Shown: in pieces, positions 53,639 to 63,170 of the stretch
Layout: each line of letters opens with the position of its first letter
Position numbering within the stretch: the first letter of the stretch is position 1
Origin: Cardiobacteriaceae bacterium TAE3-ERU3
GTDB taxonomy: Bacteria > Pseudomonadota > Gammaproteobacteria > Cardiobacteriales > Cardiobacteriaceae
Reading direction: 5' to 3'
Assembly (NCBI GenBank): GCA_019218315.1
Contig: JAHUUI010000003.1
Span: forward strand, 268,443 to 332,442
DNA: 64,000 bases
The notes under the pieces: generated by a model
Seen by the model: only the letters and a program-made list of their open reading frames with translations
Database searches by the model: none
Told to the model about the DNA's origin: nothing
Translations under genes and position numbers: made by a program

Positions 53639-53665
53639 GAATAAAAATCTCTGGTTTAAATATGT

Positions 53666-54334
53666 TCAATAAATTATGTGCCCGGCAAGCTTTTTGACTT
53701 GCTCGAGTACCTCACTGATCGACAACGCACCCGTGTCAATCACCACCGCATCCGAAGCTGGTTTGAGCGGTGCCACCGTACGGGTACTGTCACGTTCATC
53801 ACGCGCCGCTATCTCAGCAGTCAGGCGCGCTAAATTAACACAATCGCCTTTATCCTTCAACTGCTTATAACGCCGTTCGGCACGTACTTCAGGTGTAGCG
53901 GTTAAATATACTTTCAAAGCAGCGTCCGGAAACACAACCGTACCCATATCGCGACCATCAGCGACCAGTGATTGCCCAGCGGCAAAATCGCGCTGTTTAT
54001 CGAGTAAAGCACTGCGAATAGCTGGCTTCGCAGCCAGTGTTGACGCCATTGCCGCACAGGTTTCGGTGCGCAATTCACTGCTTACGTCTTCACCGTCAAG
54101 CAATACCCGTACGCCATCATCGCCAGCGGCAAAAGCAATATCGAGCTTGGCAAGTAATGCCGTTTGTGCCGGTTCATCATTTTCAGCAATACCGTCACGC
54201 AAAACAGCCAACGCCAATACGCGATACAGCGCACCACTGTCGAGATAAGCCCAATCCAGCTCACGCGCCAAAGCTTGGCACAACGTGCCTTTACCAACAC
54301 CACTTGGGCCGTCTACTGTAATGATTTTACGCAT
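53666..54334 (-). CDS. cmk: cytidylate kinase
   Basis: 222 residues from the ATG at 54334, where GAGGT lies six bases upstream inside the end of aroA (overlap eight bases). P-loop TVDGPSGVGKGTLCQALA (~residues 5-22), LDSGALYRVLALA, the nucleotide-binding DGRDMGTVVFPDA and lid RDERDSTRTVAPL. It phosphorylates CMP and dCMP. The aroA-cmk-rpsA-ihfB order is conserved. Confidence 0.97.
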   Translation of the reverse strand: MRKIITVDGPSGVGKGTLCQALARELDWAYLDSGALYRVLALAVLRDGIAENDEPAQTALLAKLDIAFAAGDDGVRVLLDGEDVSSELRTETCAAMASTLAAKPAIRSALLDKQRDFAAGQSLVADGRDMGTVVFPDAALKVYLTATPEVRAERRYKQLKDKGDCVNLARLTAEIAARDERDSTRTVAPLKPASDAVVIDTGALSISEVLEQVKKLAGHIIY

Positions 54335-55643
54335 CACACACCTCAATACTCATACCAATCTGCGCTGCAAGTTCGCGAAAATTCGGGAATGACGTCGCGA
54401 CCGTCGCACAATCCTCAATCACGATCGGCTGCTCGGCAACAATACCCGCCACAGCGAAGCTCATCGCAATACGGTGATCGCCAATGCTGTTCACCGTACC
54501 ACCACCGCGAATACCGCCACCATGAATGGTCAGGCTGGTTTCGCCTTCTTCGCAATCGACGCCGTTGGCGAGCAACCCGCGCGCCATCGTCGCAAGGCGA
54601 TCACTTTCTTTAACCCTTAATTCACCCAAATCGCTGGCGTAAGTTGTGCCTTCGGCGCACGCCGCAGCAATAAAAATCACCGGAAATTCATCAATCGCAA
54701 TTGGCACATGCTTCGGATCAATTTCAATACCTTTTAGTTTTGATGCTTTAACGCGCAAGTCTGCTACCGGCTCACCACCACTTTCGCGCTGGTTGAGAAC
54801 CTCGATCTGCCCACCCATGGCCTGCAAAATATCGATCACTGCGGAACGGGTCGGGTTCATACCGACGTTATTGATCAATACCTCGCCGGCGGGCGCAATC
54901 AACGCAGCAACGATAAAAAATGCCGCCGATGACACGTCACCCGGCACAATCACATCAGTCGCGGTCAGGGTCTGCCCACCGTCAATAATGATGGTGTCGC
55001 CGTCAATATCGAGTTGTACACCAAAGCCACGCAACATGCGCTCACTGTGATCACGACTGCGACCACAGTTACGCAGCGTGGTTCGCCCTTGCGCGTACAA
55101 TCCGGCAAGCAACAGGCAAGACTTCAACTGTGCGCTTTCCACTGGTAAAGCGTAATCAATACCGTGCAATTCACTTGGCGCGATATTGAGCGGTGCGGTG
55201 CCTGCTTCACTGGCAGTAATATTCGCCCCCATCAGCCTGAGTGGATCAGTGACGCGGCGCATCGGGCGCTTCATCAAAGAATGATCACCCACCAATTCAC
55301 TGGCAAAATTTTGCCCCACCAGCACACCAGCCATCAAGCGCATACTGGTGCCGGAATTACCGACGTCCAGTGCGTGCTGTGGTGCGGACAATCCATTTAA
55401 CCCTTTGCCATTAATGGTCACACGTCCCTCACCGTGATGGGTAATCGGCACACCCATCGCCTGGAATGCACGCATGGTAGAAAGGCAATCCTCACCTTCC
55501 AAAAAACCACTGACCTCGGTTGTGCCTTCGGCAAGTGCGCCAAGCATAATCGCACGGTGCGAAATGGATTTATCCCCCGGCACGGTAATATTGCCTTGTA
55601 ACGTATTTGCAGGTGCAGTTTGCCAATGGATGATTGCGGTCAT
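54327..55643 (-). CDS. aroA: 5-enolpyruvylshikimate-3-phosphate synthase
   Basis: 438 residues. Motifs are VPGDKSISHRAIMLGAL (PEP/S3P lysine, ~residue 23), LDVGNSGTSMRLMAGVL (~95), HSLMKRPMRRVTDPLRLMGA (~122) and GELRVKESDRLATMA (~345). The DKSISHR and KRPMRR forms resemble the class II rather than the enteric class I type. It joins shikimate-3-phosphate and PEP on the way to chorismate. AAGGA lies seven bases before the ATG; it follows tyrA by eight bases and overlaps cmk. Confidence 0.96.
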   Translation of the reverse strand: MTAIIHWQTAPANTLQGNITVPGDKSISHRAIMLGALAEGTTEVSGFLEGEDCLSTMRAFQAMGVPITHHGEGRVTINGKGLNGLSAPQHALDVGNSGTSMRLMAGVLVGQNFASELVGDHSLMKRPMRRVTDPLRLMGANITASEAGTAPLNIAPSELHGIDYALPVESAQLKSCLLLAGLYAQGRTTLRNCGRSRDHSERMLRGFGVQLDIDGDTIIIDGGQTLTATDVIVPGDVSSAAFFIVAALIAPAGEVLINNVGMNPTRSAVIDILQAMGGQIEVLNQRESGGEPVADLRVKASKLKGIEIDPKHVPIAIDEFPVIFIAAACAEGTTYASDLGELRVKESDRLATMARGLLANGVDCEEGETSLTIHGGGIRGGGTVNSIGDHRIAMSFAVAGIVAEQPIVIEDCATVATSFPNFRELAAQIGMSIEVCDA

Positions 55644-55651
55644 AGTTATCC

Positions 55652-56566
55652 TTACGAAATGATTTGATAGTGGTTGTCGCGCGCAGTTTTAGCTGACCTG
55701 AACAGTGCCTCGATACGCTCACCGTCAGCATCATCGAGCAACTGCTCAAAGGCCACCAACCTGCTGCGGTAATTGGCAATCAATTTTTTTAATACTTTGG
55801 GATTGTGCAGGCAAATATCGCGCCACATCACCGGGCTACTTGAAGCGATTCGGGTAAAGTCGCGAAAACCGCCTGCCGCGTAAGAAAAGATTTCCTCATT
55901 GTGCAAATCTTTGTTGAGCATTTCTACCAGCAGATAGGCAAGCACATGCGGTAGATGGCTGGTCGCACCCAGCACTTCGTCATGCTCGTCAATTGAAAGA
56001 AACGTCACCATCGCGCCAGTTGCATGCCACATACGGCTAACCACACCAAGCGCCGCATCGTCTGTGGACGGCAAAGTGGTCACAATCACTTTATGCTTGT
56101 TGAATAAGTCGGCAATTACAGCACCAATACCACTGCGTTCACGCCCAGCTATCGGATGCCCCGGCACGAACCACGACGGCACCTCACCATAAGCTGCTTC
56201 CATAGCAGCCAACACTGAACCTTTGGTACTGCCAACATCAGTAACGACTACGCCGTCTTTTAGCGCCAAGTCATGCAATCCCTTGCAAATACTGAACAAT
56301 GCATCGACTGGTGTTGCCAAAACGATCAAATCGGCACGGGCCAAATCATCCCATTCACCAATTTCATCAATCGCACCCAAGTCGAGTGCCTCATAGAGCG
56401 AAGCGCGATTTTGATCAACACCGATCACACTATCTACGACACCAGCCTGCTTAAGCGCAAGTGCCAAAGAGCCGCCGATGAGACCAATACCGACAACTGC
56501 GACAATGCCGAGACTCGCCGCATCGCAACTTCTTACTGAACCATCGTTTAATGCTGCTGTTACCAA
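55652..56566 (-). CDS. tyrA: prephenate dehydrogenase
   Basis: 304 residues, monofunctional TyrA. NAD-binding VAVVGIGLIGGSLALALKQAG (~residues 22-42), VVVTDVGSTKGSVL, the active-site histidine region FVPGHPIAGRERSGI (~150) and ATSHLPHVLAYLL (~205). It converts prephenate to 4-hydroxyphenylpyruvate for tyrosine. The start codon is TTG at 56566; no ATG or GTG occurs before the NAD motif, so this or an even rarer start must be used. It lies 75 bases after pheA; hisC, which separates the two in Pseudomonas, is absent. Confidence 0.92.
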   Translation of the reverse strand: MVTAALNDGSVRSCDAASLGIVAVVGIGLIGGSLALALKQAGVVDSVIGVDQNRASLYEALDLGAIDEIGEWDDLARADLIVLATPVDALFSICKGLHDLALKDGVVVTDVGSTKGSVLAAMEAAYGEVPSWFVPGHPIAGRERSGIGAVIADLFNKHKVIVTTLPSTDDAALGVVSRMWHATGAMVTFLSIDEHDEVLGATSHLPHVLAYLLVEMLNKDLHNEEIFSYAAGGFRDFTRIASSSPVMWRDICLHNPKVLKKLIANYRSRLVAFEQLLDDADGERIEALFRSAKTARDNHYQIIS

Positions 56567-56641
56567 AAGATCTGCACTCCCAAAATATCAACGCAGTGAG
56601 TAACTCGAAAATACGGGACAATTAGAGCCCCATCAAGATAT

Positions 56642-57733
56642 TTATTTCAATACTGCTGTTGGGTATGAACCCAGTACGCGGAATAAACTCGCCTCATCGC
56701 GCAATTCTTCAAACAACGCGGTCAGGTGTGCTTCATTCTGATGACCTTCAAGATCAATAAAGAACACGTATTCCCACATACCTTTTCGGCTCGGACGCGA
56801 CTCAATTCGCGTCATATTGACTCCATGACGCGAAATGGGTTCGAGCAAGCGATACAGCAATCCGGGACGGTTATGCGAGGAAACCAGCACCGTGGTTTTG
56901 TCCTTGCCCGATGCTTCAATGGTTTGACGTCCGATAACGAGGAAACGCGTGGTGTTGTTTTCCTCGTCCTCGATTCCGCTGAAGAGGATCGGCATATCGT
57001 AGCGCTCTGCGGCCATTTTACCCGCGATTGCGGCCGCTTTCGGGTCAGCTTTGGCAAGCTTTGCGGCCTCGGCATTGCTAGACACCTGAATTTGCTCGGC
57101 ATGTGACAAGTGCTCATTGAGCCAGCCGCGACACTGGGCAATGGATTGCCCATGTGAGTAAATGCGCTCAATTTGTTCAGGCGACTCAGCCAAAGTCAGT
57201 AAATTCTGACTGATCCGCAAATGCACTTCACCACAAATATCGAGGGTTGAAGTCACAAACATATCCAGCGTATGCGTGACCATGCCTTCGGTAGAATTCT
57301 CAACCGGCACGATGCCATAATGACAATCGCCATTTTCTACGGCCTTAAATACATCGCCAATACTGCGTTGCGGACGGGTAAGCACACTGTGACCAAACTG
57401 TTTAAGCGCGGCCGACTCAGTAAACGTTCCCTCCGGCCCGAGATAAGCGATCTGCAATGGCTGTTCAAGCGCAAGGCAAGCAGACATGATTTCGCGAAAC
57501 AAACGTACCACTTCTTGCCCAGGTAAAGGCCCTTTATTCAAAGCCTGAATACGCTCCAGCACTTGTCGCTCACGCTCAGGCCGATAAAAAATAATATCAT
57601 CGCCATCCTGAGCGCGCTTTACCTCACCAACCAATTGCGCACAGCGTGCTCGCTCTGATAAAGCATGCAATATGTCACGATCAAGCTGATCAATTTGCTG
57701 GCGCAGTTCCTCTAGCGTGGGCTTATTCGTCAC
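56642..57733 (-). CDS. pheA: bifunctional chorismate mutase / prephenate dehydratase
   Basis: 363 residues from a GTG at 57733 that overlaps the gyrA stop by 11 bases and has GGAAG six bases upstream. N-terminal AroQ chorismate mutase (~5-95: [20 protein letters not shown]), dehydratase (~97-275: [47 protein letters not shown]) and C-terminal ACT regulatory domain (~285-363: [28 protein letters not shown]). It makes phenylpyruvate; Phe feedback acts through the ACT domain (GLLY and ESRP motifs present). Confidence 0.95.
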   Translation of the reverse strand: MTNKPTLEELRQQIDQLDRDILHALSERARCAQLVGEVKRAQDGDDIIFYRPERERQVLERIQALNKGPLPGQEVVRLFREIMSACLALEQPLQIAYLGPEGTFTESAALKQFGHSVLTRPQRSIGDVFKAVENGDCHYGIVPVENSTEGMVTHTLDMFVTSTLDICGEVHLRISQNLLTLAESPEQIERIYSHGQSIAQCRGWLNEHLSHAEQIQVSSNAEAAKLAKADPKAAAIAGKMAAERYDMPILFSGIEDEENNTTRFLVIGRQTIEASGKDKTTVLVSSHNRPGLLYRLLEPISRHGVNMTRIESRPSRKGMWEYVFFIDLEGHQNEAHLTALFEELRDEASLFRVLGSYPTAVLK

Positions 57734-60314
57734 TGCTGTCTTCCGTATCAACACTTCCTACATCCGCAGCATTATCGCTATCGTCATCATCATTAACCAC
57801 TTTAGCCACTGCAATGAGTTTTTCAGCGTCACTGGTACGGATCAAGCGGACACCTTGGGTATTGCGCCCTGATTGCGAAATACCATCAACACCAGTACGG
57901 ATCATGGTGCCATTATTAGTGACGAGCATAATTTCTTCTTCCGGTAAGACTTGCATGGCATAAACTGCCTGACCATTACGCTCACTACAAGCAATAGAAA
58001 TCACGCCTTTGGTACCACGACTCTTGGCTGGATAGTCATCAGAACGGGTACGCTTGCCATAACCATTTTCTGTCACAGTAAGAATATCGCCTTCTTCTTC
58101 AAGTACGCACAAAGCGATAACCTGCTGCCCGTCTTCAAGCGACATACCGCGTACGCCACCAGCAGTACGACCCATACTGCGCACCATTTCCTCGTTAAAG
58201 CGTACTGCCTTACCAGCATCTGAGAACAGCATAATGTCTTGCTTTCCGTCAGTCAGCGCCACACCGACCAATTCGTCATCATCACGCAGATTAATGGCAA
58301 TAATACCGTTAGCACGCTGGTTTGAATAATCAGACAATGGTGTTTTCTTCACCGTACCATTACGGGTCGCGAAGAACAGGAACATATCGTCAGGATATTC
58401 ACGCACCGTACGGATCGCATTCAGACGCTCACCCTTTTCAAATGGCAGCAGGTTAACTACTGGTTTACCCTTAGCATTACGACCAGCTTGAGGTAATTCA
58501 TAGACCTTGAGCCAGTAAACCTTGCCTTTATTCGAGAAGCACAACATTGTGTCGTGGGTATTGGCAACAAATAGCTGCTCGACAAAATCTTCATCCTTAA
58601 CCGCTGTCACTGAACGCCCTTTACCACCACGACGCTGCGCTTCATAGTCATCCAAAGGCTGTGCTTTGATATAACCTTCATGAGAAATCGTGATTACACG
58701 CTCTTCTTCAGCAATCAAATCTTCAAGACTAAGATTCAAATGCGTATCAAGAATTTGCGTCCGGCGCACATCATTAAACTGCGCTTTAATTTCTTCCAAT
58801 TCTTCACGTACCACTTCGACCAAACGCTCGGGAATTTGCAGAATATCGAGGTAGCCCTTAATCGCATCAATAATTTCTTGGAATTCTTGAATAATTTTAT
58901 CTTGTTCAAGGCCCGTTAGGCGATGCAAGCGCAAATCGAGAATTGCCTGAGCCTGCTCTGGAGACAAGTAATATTCGTCCTTATGCATGCCATATTGCTT
59001 GGCCAAGCCATCAGGACGGGAGTTTTCTGCGCCAGCACGTGCGAGCATATCGAGCACCTGGCCAGGATTCCAGCCACGCTCAATCAACGCAACTTTTGCT
59101 TCAGCCGGCCCACTCGACGCTTTAATCAGTGCAATGACTTCATCAATATTGGCCAGAGCAATCGACAACCCTTCCAAAATATGTGCACGCTCACGTGCTT
59201 TGCGTAATTCGTAAATCGTACGGCGTGTCACCACTTCACGGCGATGCGCAATAAAGATACTGAGCAATTCTTTGAGGTTCATCAACTTCGGCTGGCCACC
59301 GATCAAGGCTACCATATTGATACCGAACACAGTCTGTAGTTGCGTGAGCTGGAACAAATTATTAAGAATAACCTCAGCCACTTCTCCGCGGCGCAACTCA
59401 ATCACCATACGGATACCGTCTTTATCAGACTCATCACGCAGCGCTGTAATACCTTCTATCTTCTTTTCTTTGACCAATTCACCAATTTTGACCAACAAAT
59501 TGGCCTTATTGACCTGATAAGGCAGTTCATCAACGACAATCGCTTGCTTACCGTTACTCTCATCGGTCTCAATATGGGTTTTAGCACGAATATGTACACG
59601 GCCACGGCCCGTTTCATAGGCTTCACGAATACCCTTGGCACCATTGATAATCGCACCAGTCGGGAAATCAGGCCCAGGCAAATAATGCATCAAGGCTTCT
59701 GTATCAGCATCAGGATTTTCGATCAGATACAAGCAAGCATCTAATGTTTCACCAAGCTGATGTGGAGGAATATTGGTTGCCATACCCACAGCAATCCCTG
59801 CTGAGCCATTGAGTAACAGGTTTGGCAAACGAGTAGGCAATACCGTCGGTTCTAACTGTTGACCGTCGTAGTTAGGCACAAAGTTAACCGTTTCTTTCTC
59901 TATATCAGTTAGCAGACTGTGCGCAATCTTGGTCATCCGCGCTTCCGTATAACGGTGCGCAGCTGGCGGATCACCATCTATCGAGCCAAAGTTACCTTGA
60001 CCATCAACGAGTGGATAACGCAATGAAAACGGCTGCGCCATACGCACCAGCGTATCGTAAATAGCACTATCACCATGCGGGTGATAACTACCCATCACGT
60101 CCCCGATGATACGTGCAGACTTAACGTACTTTTTATTCCAAGCATTGCCGTTTTTATGCATCGAATAAAGCACACGACGATGAACAGGCTTCAAGCCATC
60201 ACGTGCATCAGGCAGCGCACGCCCGATGATGACGCTCATTGCGTAATCAAGATAGGAACTACGCATCTCATCAACGAGATTAATCGGCAAAATTTCTTTG
60301 GCAAAATCGCTCAT
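57723..60314 (-). CDS. gyrA: DNA gyrase subunit A
   Basis: 863 residues. The N-terminal breakage-reunion domain has [21 protein letters not shown] (quinolone region, with Ser83 and Asp87 in E. coli numbering, the sensitive-type residues) and [10 protein letters not shown] with the catalytic Tyr122. The C-terminal DNA-wrapping domain has the GyrA-box [11 protein letters not shown] (~residue 555). The acidic tail [24 protein letters not shown] is typical. I chose the ATG at 60314; a TTG three codons earlier is possible. It is followed by pheA with overlap. Confidence 0.98.
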   Translation of the reverse strand: MSDFAKEILPINLVDEMRSSYLDYAMSVIIGRALPDARDGLKPVHRRVLYSMHKNGNAWNKKYVKSARIIGDVMGSYHPHGDSAIYDTLVRMAQPFSLRYPLVDGQGNFGSIDGDPPAAHRYTEARMTKIAHSLLTDIEKETVNFVPNYDGQQLEPTVLPTRLPNLLLNGSAGIAVGMATNIPPHQLGETLDACLYLIENPDADTEALMHYLPGPDFPTGAIINGAKGIREAYETGRGRVHIRAKTHIETDESNGKQAIVVDELPYQVNKANLLVKIGELVKEKKIEGITALRDESDKDGIRMVIELRRGEVAEVILNNLFQLTQLQTVFGINMVALIGGQPKLMNLKELLSIFIAHRREVVTRRTIYELRKARERAHILEGLSIALANIDEVIALIKASSGPAEAKVALIERGWNPGQVLDMLARAGAENSRPDGLAKQYGMHKDEYYLSPEQAQAILDLRLHRLTGLEQDKIIQEFQEIIDAIKGYLDILQIPERLVEVVREELEEIKAQFNDVRRTQILDTHLNLSLEDLIAEEERVITISHEGYIKAQPLDDYEAQRRGGKGRSVTAVKDEDFVEQLFVANTHDTMLCFSNKGKVYWLKVYELPQAGRNAKGKPVVNLLPFEKGERLNAIRTVREYPDDMFLFFATRNGTVKKTPLSDYSNQRANGIIAINLRDDDELVGVALTDGKQDIMLFSDAGKAVRFNEEMVRSMGRTAGGVRGMSLEDGQQVIALCVLEEEGDILTVTENGYGKRTRSDDYPAKSRGTKGVISIACSERNGQAVYAMQVLPEEEIMLVTNNGTMIRTGVDGISQSGRNTQGVRLIRTSDAEKLIAVAKVVNDDDDSDNAADVGSVDTEDSSDE

Positions 60315-60383
60315 TGTCAGCAAACCTTCATGTAAATTTAATTGCGTTACGGACTGTACTCAGCCGCTTTTTTGCAGTCCTAC

Positions 60384-60412
60384 ATCATATCATGATGCTA
60401 TAATTCTGTCGC
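60384..60412 (-). promoter_or_regulatory. sigma-70 promoter of gyrA
   Basis: On the minus strand GCGACA (60412-60407), 17-base spacer, TATGAT (60389-60384). +1 would be near 60377, a leader of about 62 bases. Four of six and five of six bases match consensus. Confidence 0.55.
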
Positions 60413-60470
60413 TTGTATCATTTTCACAACACAAATACCCCCTATTAGTTGCATTTATAATACGCAGCCT

Positions 60471-60499
60471 TTGCATTTTTACGACAAAGCGCTTATGAT
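60471..60499 (+). promoter_or_regulatory. candidate promoter of the OmpA-like gene
   Basis: TTGCAT (60471-60476), 17-base spacer, TATGAT (60494-60499). +1 near 60506 gives a long leader of about 126 bases, as for many outer-membrane protein mRNAs. A second perfect TATAAT at 60456-60461 has no matching -35. Confidence 0.5.
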
Positions 60500-60566
60500 A
60501 GTTCGTGGATGGGTATTCATACCTATATACGGCATTAAGCTGAATATGGTTGTGGAACTGTCGTAC

Positions 60567-60583
60567 GGACGGATCATCCGTCC
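60567..60583 (+). promoter_or_regulatory. palindrome in the leader of the OmpA-like gene
   Basis: GGACGGAT-C-ATCCGTCC at 60567-60583, a near-perfect dyad with a single central base, about 50 bases before the ATG. In RNA it can fold to a tight hairpin (stem GGACGGA/TCCGTCC); in DNA it may be an operator. Confidence 0.55.
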
Positions 60584-60631
60584 ACCAACCTGACAATAAA
60601 CTTGCAAGTTTTGTTAATGGGAGACTTAACT

Positions 60632-61216
60632 ATGAAACTGACTAAAATCCTTGCTGCTGCTATTATCGCAGCTAGCGCATCTTCAGCTTTCGCTTTGACA
60701 GCTGACGATGACCTTACTACTAACTACAACATTGTTGTACGTGACAGCTCTGGCAACTGTGTCAAAGTTCTGGGCAACGTTCAAGCTCCTGAGTGTGGCG
60801 CTCCAGCTACTGAAGTTGTTCAGCAAGTTGAAGAGATCTCTCTTTCAGCTGATACATTCTTCGCTTTCGACAAGTCTGACCTCAAGCCACAAGGTCAAGA
60901 AGTTATTCGCCAGCTCGCAGCTGACGTAAATAGCCGTGGTGCTAACGTACAGAAAATCACTATCGTAGGTAACACTGACTGGGTCGGTACTGAACAGTAC
61001 AACCAAGGTCTGTCTGAGCGTCGTGCTGCCTCTGTTGCAAACTACATGGTAGAAAATGGCGTTCCACCACAACTGATCGAAGCATACGGCGTTGGCGAGT
61101 CTAACCCAATTGCGACAAACGAAACAGCTGAAGGTCGTGCACTTAACCGTCGCGTAGACATCACTATCAATGGTACTATTGAGCGTGAAGTCGTAGAAAC
61201 TGTCACCACTAATTAA
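60632..61216 (+). CDS. OmpA-family periplasmic peptidoglycan-binding protein (RmpM-like)
   Basis: 194 residues from the ATG at 60632, preceded by GGGAGA. Signal peptide KILAAAIIAASASSAFA (cleaved about residue 21), a short segment with one cysteine pair (SSGNCVKVLGNVQAPECG), then an OmpA-like domain (~65-185): FFAFDKSDLKPQGQEVI, VGNTDWVGTEQYNQGLSERRA and EGRALNRRVDI, with the Asp and Arg that bind diaminopimelate. There is no N-terminal beta-barrel, so like Neisseria RmpM it may clamp porins to the cell wall. Pyrimidine-ending, highly regular codons suggest strong expression. Confidence 0.9.
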   Translation: MKLTKILAAAIIAASASSAFALTADDDLTTNYNIVVRDSSGNCVKVLGNVQAPECGAPATEVVQQVEEISLSADTFFAFDKSDLKPQGQEVIRQLAADVNSRGANVQKITIVGNTDWVGTEQYNQGLSERRAASVANYMVENGVPPQLIEAYGVGESNPIATNETAEGRALNRRVDITINGTIEREVVETVTTN

Positions 61217-61245
61217 TTAACCATTCAAATTTGCCTGCCTAATCC

Positions 61246-61270
61246 AACCCCGCTCATGCGGGGTTTTTTT
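61246..61270 (+). terminator. rho-independent terminator of the OmpA-like gene
   Basis: AACCCCGC (61246-61253), loop TCAT, GCGGGGTT (61258-61265), followed by a run of T to 61270. Classic intrinsic terminator 30 bases after the stop. Confidence 0.93.
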
Positions 61271-61492
61271 ATTATACAGACCAATACAGGTACTCTCTCG
61301 AAACACATAATTGATGCCGTAAAACATCAGAAGTAGGCAAAACACTTATTTCTTATCAATACCATTTGGTGCAGCATTTCGGCATTTTATCTCTGTTAAC
61401 GACACTTTTAGTCCTACAAGGTTTTGTAGTACCATAAATAGTACTACAAAATGCGTGGAATGTGGTGTGAATGCTTGTGAAGCCTAGAGACT
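61271..61492. other. gene-free stretch downstream of ssrA with an 11-base inverted repeat
   Basis: About 220 bases with no gene. At 61422-61432 TTTTGTAGTAC and at 61441-61451 GTACTACAAAA form a perfect inverted repeat with spacer CATAAATA; a third partial copy CTACAAGG starts at 61414. Since the 3' end of ssrA is a common integrase target, this could be an old attachment or protein-binding site, but no element is present. Confidence 0.45.
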
Positions 61493-61530
61493 AAAAAACC
61501 CTGCAAGTACTTAGACTTTACAGGGTTTTT
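61493..61530 (-). terminator. terminator of ssrA
   Basis: On the minus strand AAAAACCCTG (61530-61521) and CAGGGTTTTTT (61503-61493) with a 17-base loop, followed by a T-run, 33 bases after the tmRNA 3' end. A small six-base hairpin CACTGA/TCAGTG (61535-61551) lies between. Confidence 0.8.
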
Positions 61531-61562
61531 GTGACACTGAGTAAATCAGTGAAAAGGTAATC

Positions 61563-61913
61563 TGGTGGAAGCGGGGGGATTTGAACCCCCGTCCGCGAAT
61601 CCGCCACTTTCGGTACTACATGCTTAGAGCCATTATTTGGTTTAACATCCATTTCGCCAATGGTCAGGCTAAATAAATGCGAGTCTACTTAGTTTAACTG
61701 CTACGCGGCAGACGCGTGCAACAGCGGTTCTGTGAAGTTAACACTCGGTAGAAACCCACAGACAGATCTCAGCGAGTGGCTAGCGGGGATTAAGCCGCTA
61801 AAGCGTAGTTGTCGTCGTTTGCAACTATATATTTGACAGGGTTTAACGAAGTTCTGTCATCTTCGGCATGCACCTAGAGCTTTGTGATCCCCGTCGAATC
61901 CAGGAACGCTCCC
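61563..61913 (-). ncRNA. ssrA: transfer-messenger RNA (tmRNA), one-piece
   Basis: 351 bases. The 5' end GGGAGCG pairs with CGCTTCC before the encoded CCA (3' end 61563), and the T-arm GGGGGGTTCAAATCCCCCC-like stem is intact. The tag frame at 61822-61790 on the minus strand reads GCA AAC GAC GAC AAC TAC GCT TTA GCG GCT TAA, i.e. ANDDNYALAA, preceded by a region able to form pseudoknot 1. tmRNA with SmpB frees stalled ribosomes and tags the nascent peptide for proteolysis; the LAA end is recognised by ClpXP. smpB is not in the window. Confidence 0.97.
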
Positions 61914-61927
61914 TAAGTGAGGCGCGC

Positions 61928-61956
61928 ATTATACCAATAATCAGCCTTGGCGTCAT
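61928..61956 (-). promoter_or_regulatory. promoter of ssrA
   Basis: ATGACG (61956-61951), 17-base spacer, TATAAT (61933-61928) on the minus strand. +1 would be about seven bases before the mature 5' end (61913), consistent with RNase P removal of a short leader. Confidence 0.75.
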
Positions 61957-61994
61957 TAAGTAAAATCAACCACCCAAGAGCTCTATTTACAGGT

Positions 61995-62807
61995 TTAGCT
62001 TATTGTTCTATCAATGCGATGCTTACCTGGCAACCAGTGCTCTAAGGCTTGATAAAAAGCAGTAGTATCTGGCTCGTGGTGTAATTCATGGTATGCGTCT
62101 TCAAAACATTGAGCAGTAACCACTTTTTGTGGTGCAGCTTGAACAAACTCAGTACTACCTTGAGGATTGACCAACTGATCGTCTCCTGCGTAGAGTAATA
62201 ATGTAGGTACTTGCCAAGATTTTGCTCTACTGCGCACCCGCTCACCAGCAAAGAGAATATATTGCGCCAAGCGCGGTGTTATTTTTTCATGCACCAACTC
62301 ATCTTGTTTATATGCAGCAATTACTTCGCTATTGCGACTTACTCCTGATATTGGCAAGCCATTATTCAGAGCAAGATCCGGCACTACTTTCAGCATAATT
62401 GGCAAAAACAAGCCCTTGATACCTGAGCTAACTTTCAATGCTGGTGATAAAGCAATAACACCAGAAATTTCATCGGAGTGGGTCAACGCACAATCCAAAA
62501 CGAGCAAACCACCCATACTGTGCCCCAACAAATACAGTGGTACATCCTTAAACCGTTCCTTTACTTGCGACACCATCGTGCCAAGATCCTCAAGCAGTTG
62601 CATCTCATGCGTCAGCACTCCACGCTTTCCTGGAGAACGGCCATGCCCATACTGGTCATATCCTAAGACAGCATACTCATGTAGTACGAGCCAGGAAACC
62701 AGCTCATTATAGCGCTTGCTGTGCTCTCCAAGACCATGGACCAACATAATCACACCCTGCACATCACCCAAGGGAACTTCGATCCACTGCCATAATTTAT
62801 CAGCCAT
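61995..62807 (-). CDS. alpha/beta hydrolase, monoacylglycerol lipase / lysophospholipase-like
   Basis: 270 residues. 'Serine aminopeptidase S33 / hydrolase_4' family: VQGVIMLVHGLGEHSKRYNEL (oxyanion HGxGEH, ~residues 19-39), DQYGHGRSPGKRG, nucleophile elbow LLGHSMGGLLVLD (Ser ~95), LLYAGDDQLVNPQG (Asp ~210) and catalytic His in DAYHELHHEP (~240). It has no signal peptide and probably acts on monoglycerides or lysolipids. The ATG at 62807 was chosen over a TTG at 62825. It is 63 bases after the ABM-domain gene and could be in the same operon. Confidence 0.85.
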   Translation of the reverse strand: MADKLWQWIEVPLGDVQGVIMLVHGLGEHSKRYNELVSWLVLHEYAVLGYDQYGHGRSPGKRGVLTHEMQLLEDLGTMVSQVKERFKDVPLYLLGHSMGGLLVLDCALTHSDEISGVIALSPALKVSSGIKGLFLPIMLKVVPDLALNNGLPISGVSRNSEVIAAYKQDELVHEKITPRLAQYILFAGERVRSRAKSWQVPTLLLYAGDDQLVNPQGSTEFVQAAPQKVVTAQCFEDAYHELHHEPDTTAFYQALEHWLPGKHRIDRTIS

Positions 62808-62870
62808 TTTTATGCCCCATAGCAAAGTTAAGAAGCCTTCTCGTTGGTACCATACGCAACAAAATTTTTA

Positions 62871-63170
62871 TCATTTATGAAAATTGACGGCTTCATAATG
62901 CAGCACTTCCGGAAATGGATCATAAAAATGATGCAATAACGCTTTCCATTGCTGATATTCAGGAGAGCCACGAAATCCCTCAGTATGGCTTTTTAAATCA
63001 CGCCAGCGTACCAGCAAAACATAGCGATGTTCGTCTTCCAAACAACGTTGTAATTCATGTGACAGATAGCCATCCATCCCCATAATGATGTGCTGAGCCT
63101 CAGCAAATGCTGCTTCAAACGCAGCACTCTGTCCGGCTTTTATTTGCAAAGGCGCCACTTCTAATATCAT
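62871..63170 (-). CDS. antibiotic biosynthesis monooxygenase (ABM) domain protein
   Basis: 99 residues, a single ferredoxin-like ABM domain: MILEVAPLQIKAGQSAAFEAAF, YLSHELQRCLEDEHRYVLLVRW and SPEYQQWKALLHHFYDPFPEVLHYEAV. Proteins of this family form small dimers that oxidise quinols or bind haem or small aromatics; most are uncharacterised. The ATG overlaps the stop of the ArsA-like gene (TAATG), so the two are translationally coupled, an unusual pairing that could hint at a joint role. Confidence 0.82.
   Translation of the reverse strand: MILEVAPLQIKAGQSAAFEAAFAEAQHIIMGMDGYLSHELQRCLEDEHRYVLLVRWRDLKSHTEGFRGSPEYQQWKALLHHFYDPFPEVLHYEAVNFHK

Noticed and set aside
54327-55643. Glyphosate-insensitive AroA
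   Set aside because: Although class II-like motifs are present, the loop is GNSGTS with the glycine retained at the key position, so insensitivity cannot be claimed from sequence.
60060-60330. Fluoroquinolone-resistance changes in GyrA
   Set aside because: The region reads [11 protein letters not shown], with Ser83 and Asp87 of the sensitive type.
61271-61562. A prophage or genomic island at ssrA
   Set aside because: No integrase, no duplicated ssrA 3' end and no phage genes occur in the window.
61563-61913. A tRNA gene suggested by the T-arm and CCA end
   Set aside because: The 5' partner lies 350 bases away and a peptide tag frame is present, so it is tmRNA.
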